A stretch of 53,481 bases of DNA from Candidatus Pseudelusimicrobium marinum (lineage in GTDB: Bacteria > Elusimicrobiota > Elusimicrobia > Elusimicrobiales > Elusimicrobiaceae), in contig JABHZW010000020.1 of assembly GCA_018656005.1 (NCBI GenBank), forward strand, positions 1 to 53,481, in the 5' to 3' direction. Below, one piece after another: positions 45,216 through 52,972 of this stretch. The notes below the pieces were generated by a model. It was given only the letters and a program-made list of their open reading frames with translations, made no database searches and was not told where the DNA came from. The position numbers were made by a program, and so were the translations under genes. Each line of letters starts with the position of its first letter. The first letter of the stretch is position 1.

Positions 45216-45750
45216 AAATAATTTTAAAGGCTTTACTTTAATAGAACTTTTAGTGGTAATACTTATAGTAGCAATACTCGCCAGTATTGCATTACCAAAA
45301 TATATGGTAGCAAGAGATAAGGCTCATCTTAGTGGTTTAATGACAATAGGTAAAAATGTTAATGATGCACTAGATAGAAGAAGTTTGTTTGATAGCCAGG
45401 ACGATATTACTGCTTTGAATTTAATAGATATAAGTTTCAAAAAATATGATGGAACTGATTGTACAGGTGGTTACTGTAGCATAAAAGTATCTGGTAAGGA
45501 TTATAGTCTACATCCTCGTTTGAATGATGGTGGTATTGGTAAAAATCGCACTGTATTCTATTCTAATACTAACATGTCTTTTGGAGCTTATGTTGTTTCT
45601 GTAGATGCATATGACCCCTCTTATAATCATGAACTTTTTTGTTATCAACTCGGATCATACATAAATCCAACTATAGATAGATGTATAAAACTAGGTAAAA
45701 GCATGGGTGCAAGTTGTGGAACTTCAGGAAATATTACTTGTACTTGGTAA
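45211..45750 (+). CDS. Type IV pilin-like protein (pilin 2)
   Basis: 179 residues from ATG 45211: MTNNFKG|FTLIELLVVILIVAIL, a normal short leader, then ALPKYMVARDKAHLSGLMTIGK as in pilin 1, and a cysteine-bearing C-terminal part (CTGGYC, CGTSGNITC). This start is the end of an inserted repeat and has no ribosome-binding site, so it may not be the original one; the older start is ATG 45065, out of frame by one CA unit. Expression now would need slippage, re-initiation or a second promoter. Paralogue of 6185-6892. Confidence 0.8.
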   Translation: MTNNFKGFTLIELLVVILIVAILASIALPKYMVARDKAHLSGLMTIGKNVNDALDRRSLFDSQDDITALNLIDISFKKYDGTDCTGGYCSIKVSGKDYSLHPRLNDGGIGKNRTVFYSNTNMSFGAYVVSVDAYDPSYNHELFCYQLGSYINPTIDRCIKLGKSMGASCGTSGNITCTW

Positions 45751-45778
45751 AAATTTTTAACCACCTTAAAATATAAAA

Positions 45779-45805
45779 CACCCCTATCCTTGGCTAGGGG
45801 TTCTT
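45779..45805 (+). terminator. Probable terminator after pilin 2
   Basis: ACCCCTA and TAGGGGT arms followed by TCTTT, about 30 nt after the stop. The downstream gap to folD (380 bp) holds repeats only. Confidence 0.5.
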
Positions 45806-45806
45806 T

Positions 45807-45862
45807 GTCATTGCGAGGCGATGTTAAGGGGCGTCGAGGCTCTCGACCGCCGTGGCAATCTC
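45807..45862. repeat. GTCATTGCGAG...GTGGCAATCTC repeat
   Basis: Flanks GTCATTGCGAGG and CGTGGCAATCTC, core hairpin GTCGAG-GCT-CTCGAC (45833-45847). Short form of the family at 5732-5826. Confidence 0.7.
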
Positions 45863-45872
45863 ATTTCTTTAT

Positions 45873-45933
45873 CCTCTCCCTCGTATATAGGGAGAGGACG
45901 ACTGGTTGTAAAAAACAACCAGCGAGGTGAGGG
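45873..45933 (+). repeat. CCTCTCCC...GAGGTGAGGG repeat
   Basis: CCTCTCCCT/AGGGAGAGG outer stem, ACGACT, inner stem GGTTGT/ACAACC around AAAAA, then AGCGAGGTGAGGG. The inner stem at the same place is CTAGCC/GGCTAG at 38133. Confidence 0.75.
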
Positions 45934-46031
45934 TAAATATTTCTTCTCTTCCCGCCCGATCAGTGGTAGTACGAAATGTATTTTAAGAATATGAGAAGTC
46001 TTGTTTTGATTTGTAAATTTTTTAAATATAA

Positions 46032-46091
46032 GTTTGCACTAGCAAACAACTAGTTCACTACGCGAAGCGAAAATGTGTGTGCGACTCGCAC
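46032..46091 (+). repeat. Composite two-hairpin element
   Basis: Hairpin A GTTTGC-ACTA-GCAAAC, a spacer with CGCGAAGCGAAAATG, hairpin B GTGCG-ACT-CGCAC (46079-46091). A homologue with different arms in both hairpins is at 52842-52902, and reversed relatives follow 50793 and rpmI. Confidence 0.7.
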
Positions 46092-46130
46092 TTATTTATA
46101 AAATTAGGTTGTATTTGCTAAAATATAATT

Positions 46131-47003
46131 ATGGAACAAATATTAGAAGGCAAAACACTTGCCAAAAAAATTAGAGAACCACTCGCTGAAAAAGTCAAAA
46201 CAATTTCTGCGAAACTTGGTCGAGATATAAATTTACTTGGCATTTGTAATAAAAAAGATTATGCCTCCTCAATCTATATGCAAAAAGAAGTCAAAGCTGC
46301 TGAAAAGCTTGGCATAAAAGGCAAAATTATAGAAATAGATGACAATACCAGTGTGGAAGAATTTATAGAAATTATAAAAACCGCTTCAGCTGATAAAAAT
46401 TTGGACGCATTATTAATAGCTCGTCCATTACCAGAAAAACTAGAAAATTCAAATTACACAAAACATATAAACTCCCTAATAGATATCGATGGTATAAGCA
46501 TTGATAATATGGGTAAACTTTATATATGTAAAACATTTGACGATGTAAAAAATATAAATGGGTTCGTGCCTTGCACAGCGCTTGCTGTTGTGAAACTTTT
46601 GGAATATCATAATATAGATGTTAATGGTAAAGAAATTGTAGTTTTAGGACGATCAATAACAGTGGGCAAACCGCTAGCACATATGCTTTTAGCTAAAAAT
46701 GCAAGTGTGAAAATTTGTCATTCTCGTACAAAGGATATTACCAAAAGTTTATCCACAGCAGATATTGTAATTTCTGCCATAGGTCGTGCAAAATTTTTGA
46801 AGAAAGAAATGTTAAAACCAAACACTATCGTTATAGATGTAGGTACTAATGAAGATGAAAAGGGGAACTTTTGCGGAGATGTAGATTTTGAAAATATCAA
46901 AAATTTTGCATCTGCCATCAGTCCTGTGCCAGGTGGTGTTGGACCTGTAACACTTGCCTGTCTGTTGGAAAATATAGTAATATCTGCAGGTAGGAACATT
47001 TAA
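46131..47003 (+). CDS. folD: Methylenetetrahydrofolate dehydrogenase/cyclohydrolase
   Basis: Bifunctional one-carbon enzyme. 290 residues: YASSIYMQKEVKAAEKLGI with the catalytic Tyr and Lys, DIDGISIDNMGKL, VVLGRSITVGKPLAHML (nucleotide site) and the C-terminal VPGGVGPVTLACLLEN. A TAAAAT box (46119-46124) is 6 nt before ATG and there is no Shine-Dalgarno. Confidence 0.95.
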   Translation: MEQILEGKTLAKKIREPLAEKVKTISAKLGRDINLLGICNKKDYASSIYMQKEVKAAEKLGIKGKIIEIDDNTSVEEFIEIIKTASADKNLDALLIARPLPEKLENSNYTKHINSLIDIDGISIDNMGKLYICKTFDDVKNINGFVPCTALAVVKLLEYHNIDVNGKEIVVLGRSITVGKPLAHMLLAKNASVKICHSRTKDITKSLSTADIVISAIGRAKFLKKEMLKPNTIVIDVGTNEDEKGNFCGDVDFENIKNFASAISPVPGGVGPVTLACLLENIVISAGRNI

Positions 47004-47029
47004 AACTTACATATAAAAGAAGGTAGTTT

Positions 47030-47383
47030 ATGAGATTTTTATTAATAATTTTCGCTTTAGTTTTAGTTATTGGTTGTGCCTCAACTAGCCAAAAAGAACA
47101 AGATTTTAGTACAAAAAAAGTATATCTAGAAGAAGATTTAATAAGCCCCAAAAAAGCAACACTCACAGACGATGAAAAACGAAAAGTGGGACCGCAAGAT
47201 GAGTCTGAATATATATTTGATGTATATTCTGACAAAGAAGTAAATGTGTATAAATTTGACGAGTATAATCAACCAATAGTGCCTGGTGTGCCACAAGAAA
47301 AAGAATATAAAAAACCAGTTAAAGAAGATGGTAAGGTTGTTGCTAATCGGTTATGGGAAAAACCAGCACGAACTAAACCTTAA
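47030..47383 (+). CDS. Small lipoprotein, unknown
   Basis: 117 residues. Signal sequence RFLLIIFALVLVIGC with lipobox VIGC, so acylated at Cys 16 and anchored in a membrane. The rest is charged and without recognised motif. Ribosome-binding site AAGGTAG. Its 3' end overlaps the convergent phosphodiesterase gene by 11 bp. Confidence 0.7.
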   Translation: MRFLLIIFALVLVIGCASTSQKEQDFSTKKVYLEEDLISPKKATLTDDEKRKVGPQDESEYIFDVYSDKEVNVYKFDEYNQPIVPGVPQEKEYKKPVKEDGKVVANRLWEKPARTKP

Positions 47384-48041
47384 AATATTTTTTTTGACCA
47401 AGTTCAGGTTTATCAGAAAAAACTGCATCAATATGCAGTTTTTTCATTTTATCAAAAATTTTTTCGTCATTAACGGTGTATGCAAAAACTTGTATTTTGT
47501 TTTTATGTGCAGTTTCTACAATTTTTTTATTAACACGATTTTTACTTATATGTACACTACTTGCTTTTAATTTTTTTGCTTCTTTTAAATCAAATATTTT
47601 TGTCGAATATCCTATGTTTATTTTACTATCTAAAGCTCTAACATTTTGCAAAGTCTTATAAGAAAAACCAGATATGCAAACATTGTTTTGAAAATCAGAT
47701 TTGTAAATTTCTTTTAACACAAAATATTCTATATTTTGATATCGCTCATCATCATTTTTAATTTCTACACAAACAAAACAATGTTTGCCTAAAAGTTTTA
47801 AAACTTGTGCTAAAGTTGGTATGTGTTTTTTAAGATTTTTGTAGGGAGTATTTATAATTTCTAAATTTTTATTAAAAAGTCGTTTCAAATTATAATCGTG
47901 ATGCACGACAATTTTATTATCTTTTGTTAAATGCACATCAAGTTCAAACATAGTACTACCCATACTTTTTGCAATAGCAAAAGATTTTAAACTATTTTCT
48001 TGCGAGTATGCACTCGCACCTCTGTGCGAAATAATATCCAT
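47373..48041 (-). CDS. Glycerophosphodiester phosphodiesterase
   Basis: 222 residues with no signal, so cytoplasmic UgpQ-like. GDPD motifs: HRGASAYSQENS, FELDVHLTKD, HHDYNLKRL and a final SDKPEL. It releases glycerol 3-phosphate from phosphodiesters. It follows the PHP gene by 4 nt. A TACAAT box 6 nt before ATG lies in the end of the upstream gene, so a leaderless internal start is possible. Confidence 0.9.
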   Translation of the reverse strand: MDIISHRGASAYSQENSLKSFAIAKSMGSTMFELDVHLTKDNKIVVHHDYNLKRLFNKNLEIINTPYKNLKKHIPTLAQVLKLLGKHCFVCVEIKNDDERYQNIEYFVLKEIYKSDFQNNVCISGFSYKTLQNVRALDSKINIGYSTKIFDLKEAKKLKASSVHISKNRVNKKIVETAHKNKIQVFAYTVNDEKIFDKMKKLHIDAVFSDKPELGQKKYFKV

Positions 48042-48045
48042 AAAA

Positions 48046-48855
48046 TTATTGTAGCAGGTTTTTAAGTTTTTCTAAATGAGTATCTGAAATATTCATACCC
48101 ATTTTTGATACTCTACCTGCTTTTGGTCCGTGATAATCGGACCCTGCAAAAACTTGTAAATTATATTTTTTACATAAATCCAACAAATCTTGTTTCATTG
48201 TGGCTGAATGGGATGGATAATAAACTTCCACGCCATCCAAACCCATTTCTTTCCAAACTGGAAAGTTCCAATGTTCTTTAATAAGACCGGGGTGTGCCAT
48301 AACCGCAATACCGCCTGCCTCTTTTATTGTGTAAATGGATTTTTTTAAAGTTGCACCAATAGGAGAAACATAACCTGCTTTTCCGGGCATTAAATAATTC
48401 CTAAACCCTTCGCCACGATTGGCTACTACTTTATTTATTTTTAGAACATCAGCGATATGCGCACGGGAAGCGGAAATTTTTACTCTATCAAAAACTTGTT
48501 GTTCTGTTATGTTGATACCAACTTGCACAAGTTGTGCGATACATTTTTTTACCCGCAAAATTCTATCTTCTCTGTTTTTTTTAAGAAGATTTAAAAGATT
48601 TTTATTTTTTGGGTCTATATTATAGCCCAAGATATGGGTATGTTCGTGTTCGTGGGTGGTGATTTCTACACCGGGGATAAATGGTATGTCTAATTTTTCC
48701 GAAAGTTCAATGGCCTTTTGTATTCCTTCTACACTATCGTGATCTGTAAGCGAAAAAAGCTCTAGCTGAGCTTTTTTCGCTTCAAATAAAATGTCTCTTA
48801 CAGAAGATGTTCCGTCTGAGCAATTAGAATGAGTATGAAGATCTATTTTCGCCAA
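48046..48855 (-). CDS. PHP-domain phosphoesterase
   Basis: 269 residues. Metal motifs of the PHP fold: DLHTHSNCSDGT, SLTDHDSVEGI, GVEITTHEHEHTHILGY, VMAHPGLI and GSDYHGPKAG. It resembles the 3',5'-nucleotide bisphosphatase/exonuclease group (TrpH/YciV), so it may act on small nucleotides or oligonucleotides. A 13-bp perfect inverted repeat is within the gene at 48750-48780. Confidence 0.85.
   Translation of the reverse strand: MAKIDLHTHSNCSDGTSSVRDILFEAKKAQLELFSLTDHDSVEGIQKAIELSEKLDIPFIPGVEITTHEHEHTHILGYNIDPKNKNLLNLLKKNREDRILRVKKCIAQLVQVGINITEQQVFDRVKISASRAHIADVLKINKVVANRGEGFRNYLMPGKAGYVSPIGATLKKSIYTIKEAGGIAVMAHPGLIKEHWNFPVWKEMGLDGVEVYYPSHSATMKQDLLDLCKKYNLQVFAGSDYHGPKAGRVSKMGMNISDTHLEKLKNLLQ
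48750..48780. repeat. 13-bp perfect inverted repeat inside PHP gene
   Basis: GCGAAAAAAGCTC and its complement, 5-nt loop TAGCT. Sequence of the arms is similar to the dnaE repeat (GCGAAAAA-GC). Confidence 0.7.
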
Positions 48856-48907
48856 GGGCGACCTCTCTTTTTTTAACTAACTGTATTACACCAGTTCTGA
48901 AACATAG

Positions 48908-48958
48908 CCCTCACCTCGCTAGCTTTTTTGGCTAGTCGTCCTCTCCCAACGGGAGAGG
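48908..48958 (-). repeat. CCTCTCCC repeat, reverse orientation
   Basis: On the minus strand: CCTCTCCC-GTT-GGGAGAGG, ACGA, inner stem CTAGC/GCTAG, GCGAGGTGAGGG. Fourth copy of the family. Confidence 0.7.
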
Positions 48959-48990
48959 AAACAATACACATCGCGAAGCGAAAGGGGTCT

Positions 48991-49005
48991 GTCGGCACTG
49001 CCGAC
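48991..49005. repeat. Mini-hairpin flush with nfu stop
   Basis: GTCGGC-ACT-GCCGAC, sharing a base with the TAG stop of the minus-strand gene. Upstream on the plus strand lies CGCGAAGCGAAAGGGG, as in the composite elements. Confidence 0.7.
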
Positions 49006-49241
49006 TAGTCTACTCGTTCTACGCTTTTTACTTCTGGCACAACTTCTACAATTTTTTGTTCTACTACTGATTTAAGCGTCATTTGAGCGCTTGGGCAACA
49101 GCCACATCTGCCTTTAAGGCGAACTTGTACTATGCCGGTTTTTTCGTCGACATTTACTAATTCTAAATCTCCACCATCTGCTTGGAGGAAAGGTCTTATT
49201 TCTTCAATTACTTTTGCTACTTTTTCTTTCATTTTTGACAC
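49005..49241 (-). CDS. NifU-like iron-sulfur scaffold (Nfu)
   Basis: 78-residue NifU C-terminal domain: IRPFLQADGGDLELV and the cluster motif RCGCCPSAQMTL (CxxC type) followed by VEQKIVEVVPEV. It carries or delivers 4Fe-4S clusters. There are several iron-sulfur proteins in the window that could be clients (QueG-like, NapH-like, NfnA-like). Confidence 0.92.
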   Translation of the reverse strand: MSKMKEKVAKVIEEIRPFLQADGGDLELVNVDEKTGIVQVRLKGRCGCCPSAQMTLKSVVEQKIVEVVPEVKSVERVD

Positions 49242-49297
49242 CCCTTAGTTAAATTATCTATCATAAATATTATAGCTTTTTTTAAAGCAGAGGAAAA

Positions 49298-49771
49298 ATG
49301 ACAAAACTATCAAAAGGCGACAAAGGTATAACAAATACCTTAACCAAAAAAAATGTAAGAAAAAGTAGCGATATTATTAAAACTCTCGCCTTTTTAGATG
49401 AAGCCGTCTGTTTTACAGGGCTTTTACGGACAAAAATAAGACCTTACACACTTAATAAAAATTTAGAAAATATTCAGCTAAACATTATGTCCGCTAGTGC
49501 CGTTTTGGCAGGCGATAAAAATAGTTTGAAAGAGCTAAAGGAATACACTGAAAATTTAACTAAAATTATATCGCAATTAGAAGCCCGTCTGCCAAAACGG
49601 CACAGTTTTATAGTGCCTGGTAAAAACGAGCAGGAATGTTTGTTTAATATAGTCCGTACGAAGATAAGAACAGCAGAAACTTATTGTGCTAGCACTAAAT
49701 GTAGCCCAGTGGTCAAGCAATTTTTAAATAAAGCGTCTAAATATATATATTTACTTGGTATCAAAGTGTAA
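49298..49771 (+). CDS. PduO-type cobalamin adenosyltransferase-like
   Basis: 157 residues. The start KLSKGDKGITNTLTKKNVRK resembles the KGDxGxT N-terminus that binds ATP in PduO adenosyltransferases, followed by the FLDEAVCFTGLLRTKI region (usual DELNSxIG) and the end FIVPGKNEQ with RTKIRTAET (usual RRAER). Several canonical residues are changed, so activity is doubtful. Ribosome-binding site AGAGGAAAA. Confidence 0.55.
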   Translation: MTKLSKGDKGITNTLTKKNVRKSSDIIKTLAFLDEAVCFTGLLRTKIRPYTLNKNLENIQLNIMSASAVLAGDKNSLKELKEYTENLTKIISQLEARLPKRHSFIVPGKNEQECLFNIVRTKIRTAETYCASTKCSPVVKQFLNKASKYIYLLGIKV

Positions 49772-49844
49772 ATAAAAGTTAACTTGTATATGTTGACTTA
49801 TTATTTTATAATATTAGCTAGGTTTCTTTTTAAGGAGAAGTACA

Positions 49845-50309
49845 ATGAGAAGAACTATATTTGTAATAATTTTACTTTCGGTAGCATTTCTGACAACACC
49901 AATATTGAATGCTGCGAAATATGCGAGCATATCGGTCAAACGAGGAAATGTTCGAACATGTCCTAGTATGGATTGTAAAATAAAATTTTATATGTGGAAA
50001 TATACTCCTGTTGAAATGCTATCAGTTTCAGATGATAAACAATGGGTAGAAGTAAAAGAATTTGAAGGTTATCGAGGTTGGGTTCATAAAACTTTACTAA
50101 CAGAAACTCCTGGTATGTCTGCCAAAGAAGATGCAAATGTAAGAAGTGGTGCAGGCGATAAAAACGATTCTTTATGGATAGTAAAAAAAGGATATAGTTT
50201 TAAATATTTAGAAAGACAAGGCAATTGGTACAAAGTAACAGACGATGCTGGCACAAGCGGTTGGATATATAACCGACTTTTATGGGGCTTTACAAAATAC
50301 ATAAAGTAA
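49845..50309 (+). CDS. Exported protein with two bacterial SH3 domains
   Basis: 154 residues. Signal peptide (TIFVIILLSVAFLTTPILNA). First SH3b at about 25-85 (VKRGNVRTCPSMDCK, EVKEFEGYRGWVHKTLL), second at about 90-150 (EDANVRSGAGDKNDSLW, GTSGWIYNRLL). Such proteins bind cell wall peptides or act as adaptors. Ribosome-binding site AAGGAG. Confidence 0.85.
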   Translation: MRRTIFVIILLSVAFLTTPILNAAKYASISVKRGNVRTCPSMDCKIKFYMWKYTPVEMLSVSDDKQWVEVKEFEGYRGWVHKTLLTETPGMSAKEDANVRSGAGDKNDSLWIVKKGYSFKYLERQGNWYKVTDDAGTSGWIYNRLLWGFTKYIK

Positions 50310-50319
50310 GGAAAAAAGA

Positions 50320-50793
50320 ATGAAGAAGACAGTTTTATTAATAACATTAATCAGCTTAGTTGTAGGCGGATATTTTTTATACAACAATAAACAACAGCCA
50401 AGGTTTCATATAGCAGGACAGATAGAAGTTTCTGAAAGGTTGCAAAAAAGAGCAGAAGTGCCAAACAATACATGTTCTATCGTCGTAAAAAACGAAGCGG
50501 ATGTACCTGTTGCAATAAAAAGAATAATAAATCCATCTTTCCCATTAGCTTTTGAAATAACCGAACAGGATTTGCTTATAGATGCACTCGGCGAAGATTT
50601 GAAAGTAGAAGTTTATATTAACAATCATGGCGAGTTGGGTGTTTTAAAAGCTGGCGATATTTTTTCAGAAGCAAGTGAAGGGTATAAAGCTAACAATAAA
50701 AATGTAGTTTTAGTGGCAGACAAAATGATAGGTATGCCAAGACTTGCAAGAGGATCAAGAGGGAATAACTTCTTTAAAACAGCCGCTAGATAG
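50320..50793 (+). CDS. Membrane-anchored protein, CcmI C-terminal-like domain
   Basis: 157 residues with an N-terminal anchor (VLLITLISLVVGGYFLY). The rest (FHIAGQIEVSERLQKR, CSIVVKNEADVPVAIKRI, FEITEQDLL, LKAGDIFSEASEG) has the order of motifs of the C-terminal domain of CcmI/CcmH cytochrome c maturation proteins. No ccm gene is nearby, so the role is open. 10 nt after the SH3 gene. Its TAG stop shares a G with the hairpin at 50793-50807. Confidence 0.6.
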   Translation: MKKTVLLITLISLVVGGYFLYNNKQQPRFHIAGQIEVSERLQKRAEVPNNTCSIVVKNEADVPVAIKRIINPSFPLAFEITEQDLLIDALGEDLKVEVYINNHGELGVLKAGDIFSEASEGYKANNKNVVLVADKMIGMPRLARGSRGNNFFKTAAR

Positions 50794-50857
50794 GCGAAAG
50801 GTTCGCCTCCCATTTTCGCTTCGCGATGCAGGTTGTTAACTTTTACTTCGTAAAAGT
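50793..50857 (-). repeat. Composite two-hairpin element, reversed
   Basis: Hairpin B GGCGAA-AGG-TTCGCC on the stop codon, then ATTTTCGCTTCGCGATG, then hairpin A ACTTTTAC-TTC-GTAAAAGT (50839-50857). Reverse-oriented relative of 46032-46091. Confidence 0.7.
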
Positions 50858-50879
50858 ATGCTTGATTTAGGGGAAAAAA

Positions 50880-51755
50880 ATGAAAAAAGTTTTAATTACT
50901 TCATTAACTTTACTATTAGGGTTTTCTTTTATAAATGCTTCAGAAGAAAACATCGAAAAATCAACACAAAAACAATGTACCTGTATAGAAGATTTAGAAA
51001 AGATATTTCTATTCCAAAACAAATTCACATTTGACGACGAAGGTAATCCTATCGCTGTAGCATCAACAGAACAAGACGACCAAAGTGGTTTGTCCGCTGG
51101 TGTGGAAGATGCATTAAGTGTTGTAAGTTTGGACCCTTTATATAGAGCTTTTGGTGGCGGTAAAGCTGACGACCCAGCAACAGTCATAAAAAAAGATACT
51201 GTTGCAGTATCAGAAAAAACTTTAAAACTTATGCGCTGGCGAGAACTTTTAACATATCTTAAAAAAGGAAAACCTTATTATGATTGTCAAAAAATCAAAA
51301 GAAATACTTACGACCCTACCGAAATAGAGCTTATGTTAATGGAATATAGTCCACAAACATTAAGATTTTTAAGATTTAGCGAAGCACAAACAGGAATAGA
51401 TGGTTATTATAATAAAGCAATAAGAAGTGCGACATACATAATAAATGTTTTCAATATGAGGGGAAATGATTTAACAGCATTCTTGTTAGATTTTCATAAT
51501 TCAATAATAATGACAAACTTATCTACCGAATTTCAAAGAGCAGTTACCCAAGCACAAAGGGAACATGCAGCAGATAATATTTACCAAAACTTCTTAAGAA
51601 TTTCTGACGAGCATATAGCGTATTTGGAATCTGAAATGGAAAGATTGCATGCAGAAAGCGATGCCTTAAAAGAAGAAGCCAAAGAAGCTAAGAAGAACCA
51701 GAAAAAGTATGCTAAAGAAAGTACCGATTCGTTAACCTCTAGATTATTAAAATAA
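50880..51755 (+). CDS. Exported unknown protein with C-terminal coiled coil
   Basis: 291 residues. Signal peptide (VLITSLTLLLGFSFINA), then a CTC motif, an acidic region (VASTEQDDQSGL) and a helical domain. The last 60 residues (HIAYLESEMERLHAESDALK) are a strong coiled coil. No family recognised. It is third in a run of exported proteins with 49845 and 50320. Confidence 0.65.
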   Translation: MKKVLITSLTLLLGFSFINASEENIEKSTQKQCTCIEDLEKIFLFQNKFTFDDEGNPIAVASTEQDDQSGLSAGVEDALSVVSLDPLYRAFGGGKADDPATVIKKDTVAVSEKTLKLMRWRELLTYLKKGKPYYDCQKIKRNTYDPTEIELMLMEYSPQTLRFLRFSEAQTGIDGYYNKAIRSATYIINVFNMRGNDLTAFLLDFHNSIIMTNLSTEFQRAVTQAQREHAADNIYQNFLRISDEHIAYLESEMERLHAESDALKEEAKEAKKNQKKYAKESTDSLTSRLLK

Positions 51756-51758
51756 AAA

Positions 51759-52655
51759 TTATTTTTCAGTTGATCGTGGGTGAAAGTTTTCGTGTTTTCG
51801 CTTAACGCTTTTTTTATCTATATGAGTATAAATTTGGGTGGTAGTAATATTTACATGCCCAAGCATTTCCTGTACACTTCGTAAATCTGCCCCGCCTTCA
51901 AGTATATGAGAAGCAAAAGTGTGTCTGAATAAATGCGGGTGAACCTTGGCAGATACACCTGCAAATTTAGCAAGACTATTTAAATCTTTCCAAATAGAAA
52001 CTCTACTGATTTTTTCGCCTCTATTATTTAAAAATACTTCGCTTTGTGGTGATTTATTGATAAACTTTTTTTCTCGTTCGATTAAATATTGAATTAGCAA
52101 TGTGCTAGCTTTTTTATTCATTGGCACCATTCTTTGTTTAGAACCTTTACCAAAAACTATAAGCCAATTTTCCTCGATATTCACATGTTCAAGCTGAAGA
52201 TTAATAAGTTCTGACACTCGTATTCCTGCACCGTATAAAAGTTCTATCATACATAAAGTTCTAAGTTGGTTAAAGTTTGTTGGTTTAAAGTTTAATAGCT
52301 TTTCCATAGCCATCATTGTTAAGTTTTTTGGTATTTTTTGAGATAGTTTTGGCGGTCGTAAAGTTTCTGTTGGGTTTTTAGAAATTTTTTCGTCTATCAT
52401 TAAATATTTATAAAAGTTTTTTACAGCACCCATATTTCTAAATATAGTTGCAGGGGATAATTTTTGATTTTTTAAATGCCAAAAATATTTATCTAAACTT
52501 ACATTATCTGCTTTTATAGAGTTTAAATTTTCTTTATCGCAGTATGCCAAAAACTTTTTAATATCAGAAAAGTAGCTTAAAAAGGTATTTTTACTAACTT
52601 GCCTTTCAAGTGTTAGATAATCTTTATAATTTTCTAAAAGTTTTTGGCTATTCAT
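51759..52655 (-). CDS. Tyrosine recombinase XerC/XerD type
   Basis: 298 residues, size of XerC and XerD. N-terminal core-binding SAM-like domain (about 1-90), then the catalytic set: Arg in YGAGIRVSEL, Lys in FGKGSKQRMVP, HxxR in HLFRHTFASHIL, His in EMLGHVNITTTQ and Tyr in IYTH. It probably resolves chromosome dimers at dif. No phage or integron genes near, so a mobile role is not supported. C-terminal helix VKRKHENFHPRS. Confidence 0.88.
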   Translation of the reverse strand: MNSQKLLENYKDYLTLERQVSKNTFLSYFSDIKKFLAYCDKENLNSIKADNVSLDKYFWHLKNQKLSPATIFRNMGAVKNFYKYLMIDEKISKNPTETLRPPKLSQKIPKNLTMMAMEKLLNFKPTNFNQLRTLCMIELLYGAGIRVSELINLQLEHVNIEENWLIVFGKGSKQRMVPMNKKASTLLIQYLIEREKKFINKSPQSEVFLNNRGEKISRVSIWKDLNSLAKFAGVSAKVHPHLFRHTFASHILEGGADLRSVQEMLGHVNITTTQIYTHIDKKSVKRKHENFHPRSTEK

Positions 52656-52681
52656 ATATTTATTCTAGCAGTTTTTTCTTT

Positions 52682-52790
52682 CCTCCCCCTAAAAGAGGGG
52701 GGAGGATTGAGGAGGGGGTGAATGTTTCAGCTTATAAGCAAATGAAACAGCCCCCTCTCCCTAACCCTCTCCCTCGTGGTGGAGAGGGAA
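52682..52790. repeat. CCTCCCCC/CCCTCTCC repeats after xerC
   Basis: CCTCCCCCT with a complementary AGGGGGGAGG arm around AAAAG, then CCCTCTCC...GGAGAGGG around CTCGTGGT. Relatives at 6945-7005 and 40208-40262. The 313-bp gap 52656-52968 holds this, a terminator, and the elements at 52842 and 52910, but no gene. Confidence 0.6.
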
Positions 52791-52794
52791 CAGA

Positions 52795-52833
52795 AGAAGC
52801 CCTCGTTCACAATAGTGAACGAGGGCTTCTTTT
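52795..52833 (+). terminator. Strong terminator-like hairpin
   Basis: 16-bp perfect stem, arm AGAAGCCCTCGTTCAC, loop AATA, followed by TTTT on the plus strand. There is no plus-strand gene just upstream, so it may act on the minus strand or be a repeat. Confidence 0.65.
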
Positions 52834-52841
52834 AAATCTAA

Positions 52842-52902
52842 GTTTTCACTAGAAAACGACTATCTTGTGTCGCGAAGCGAAAATACGAGGCGAGGTTCTC
52901 GC
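52842..52902 (+). repeat. Composite two-hairpin element
   Basis: Hairpin A GTTTTC-ACTA-GAAAAC, spacer with GTCGCGAAGCGAAAATACG, hairpin B GCGAG-GTT-CTCGC (52890-52902). Compare 46032-46091: both stems have changed on both sides. Confidence 0.7.
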
Positions 52903-52909
52903 TTTATTT

Positions 52910-52972
52910 TTTAGCTTTAACGAAACAAGTGTTATGTAGTCACGAAAAAATAAAGGGCTAGCCCTTGGCTAG
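52910..52972 (+). repeat. Orphan promoter/leader motif with hairpin
   Basis: TTTAGC, 17-nt spacer with AACGAAACAAGTGT, TATGTA (52933-52938), GTCACGAAAAAAT and the hairpin CTAGCC-CTT-GGCTAG (52958-52972) that overlaps the stop of the minus-strand NfnA-like gene. No plus-strand gene follows. Confidence 0.6.

Noticed and set aside
45211-45750. Calling pilin 2 a plain pseudogene
   Set aside because: The pilin body is intact and the defect is exactly one dinucleotide in a slippage tract, which fits a switchable gene better than decay.
51759-52655. Prophage or integrative element marked by a tyrosine recombinase
   Set aside because: The protein has XerC/D length and motifs and is not accompanied by phage, conjugation or tRNA attachment features.
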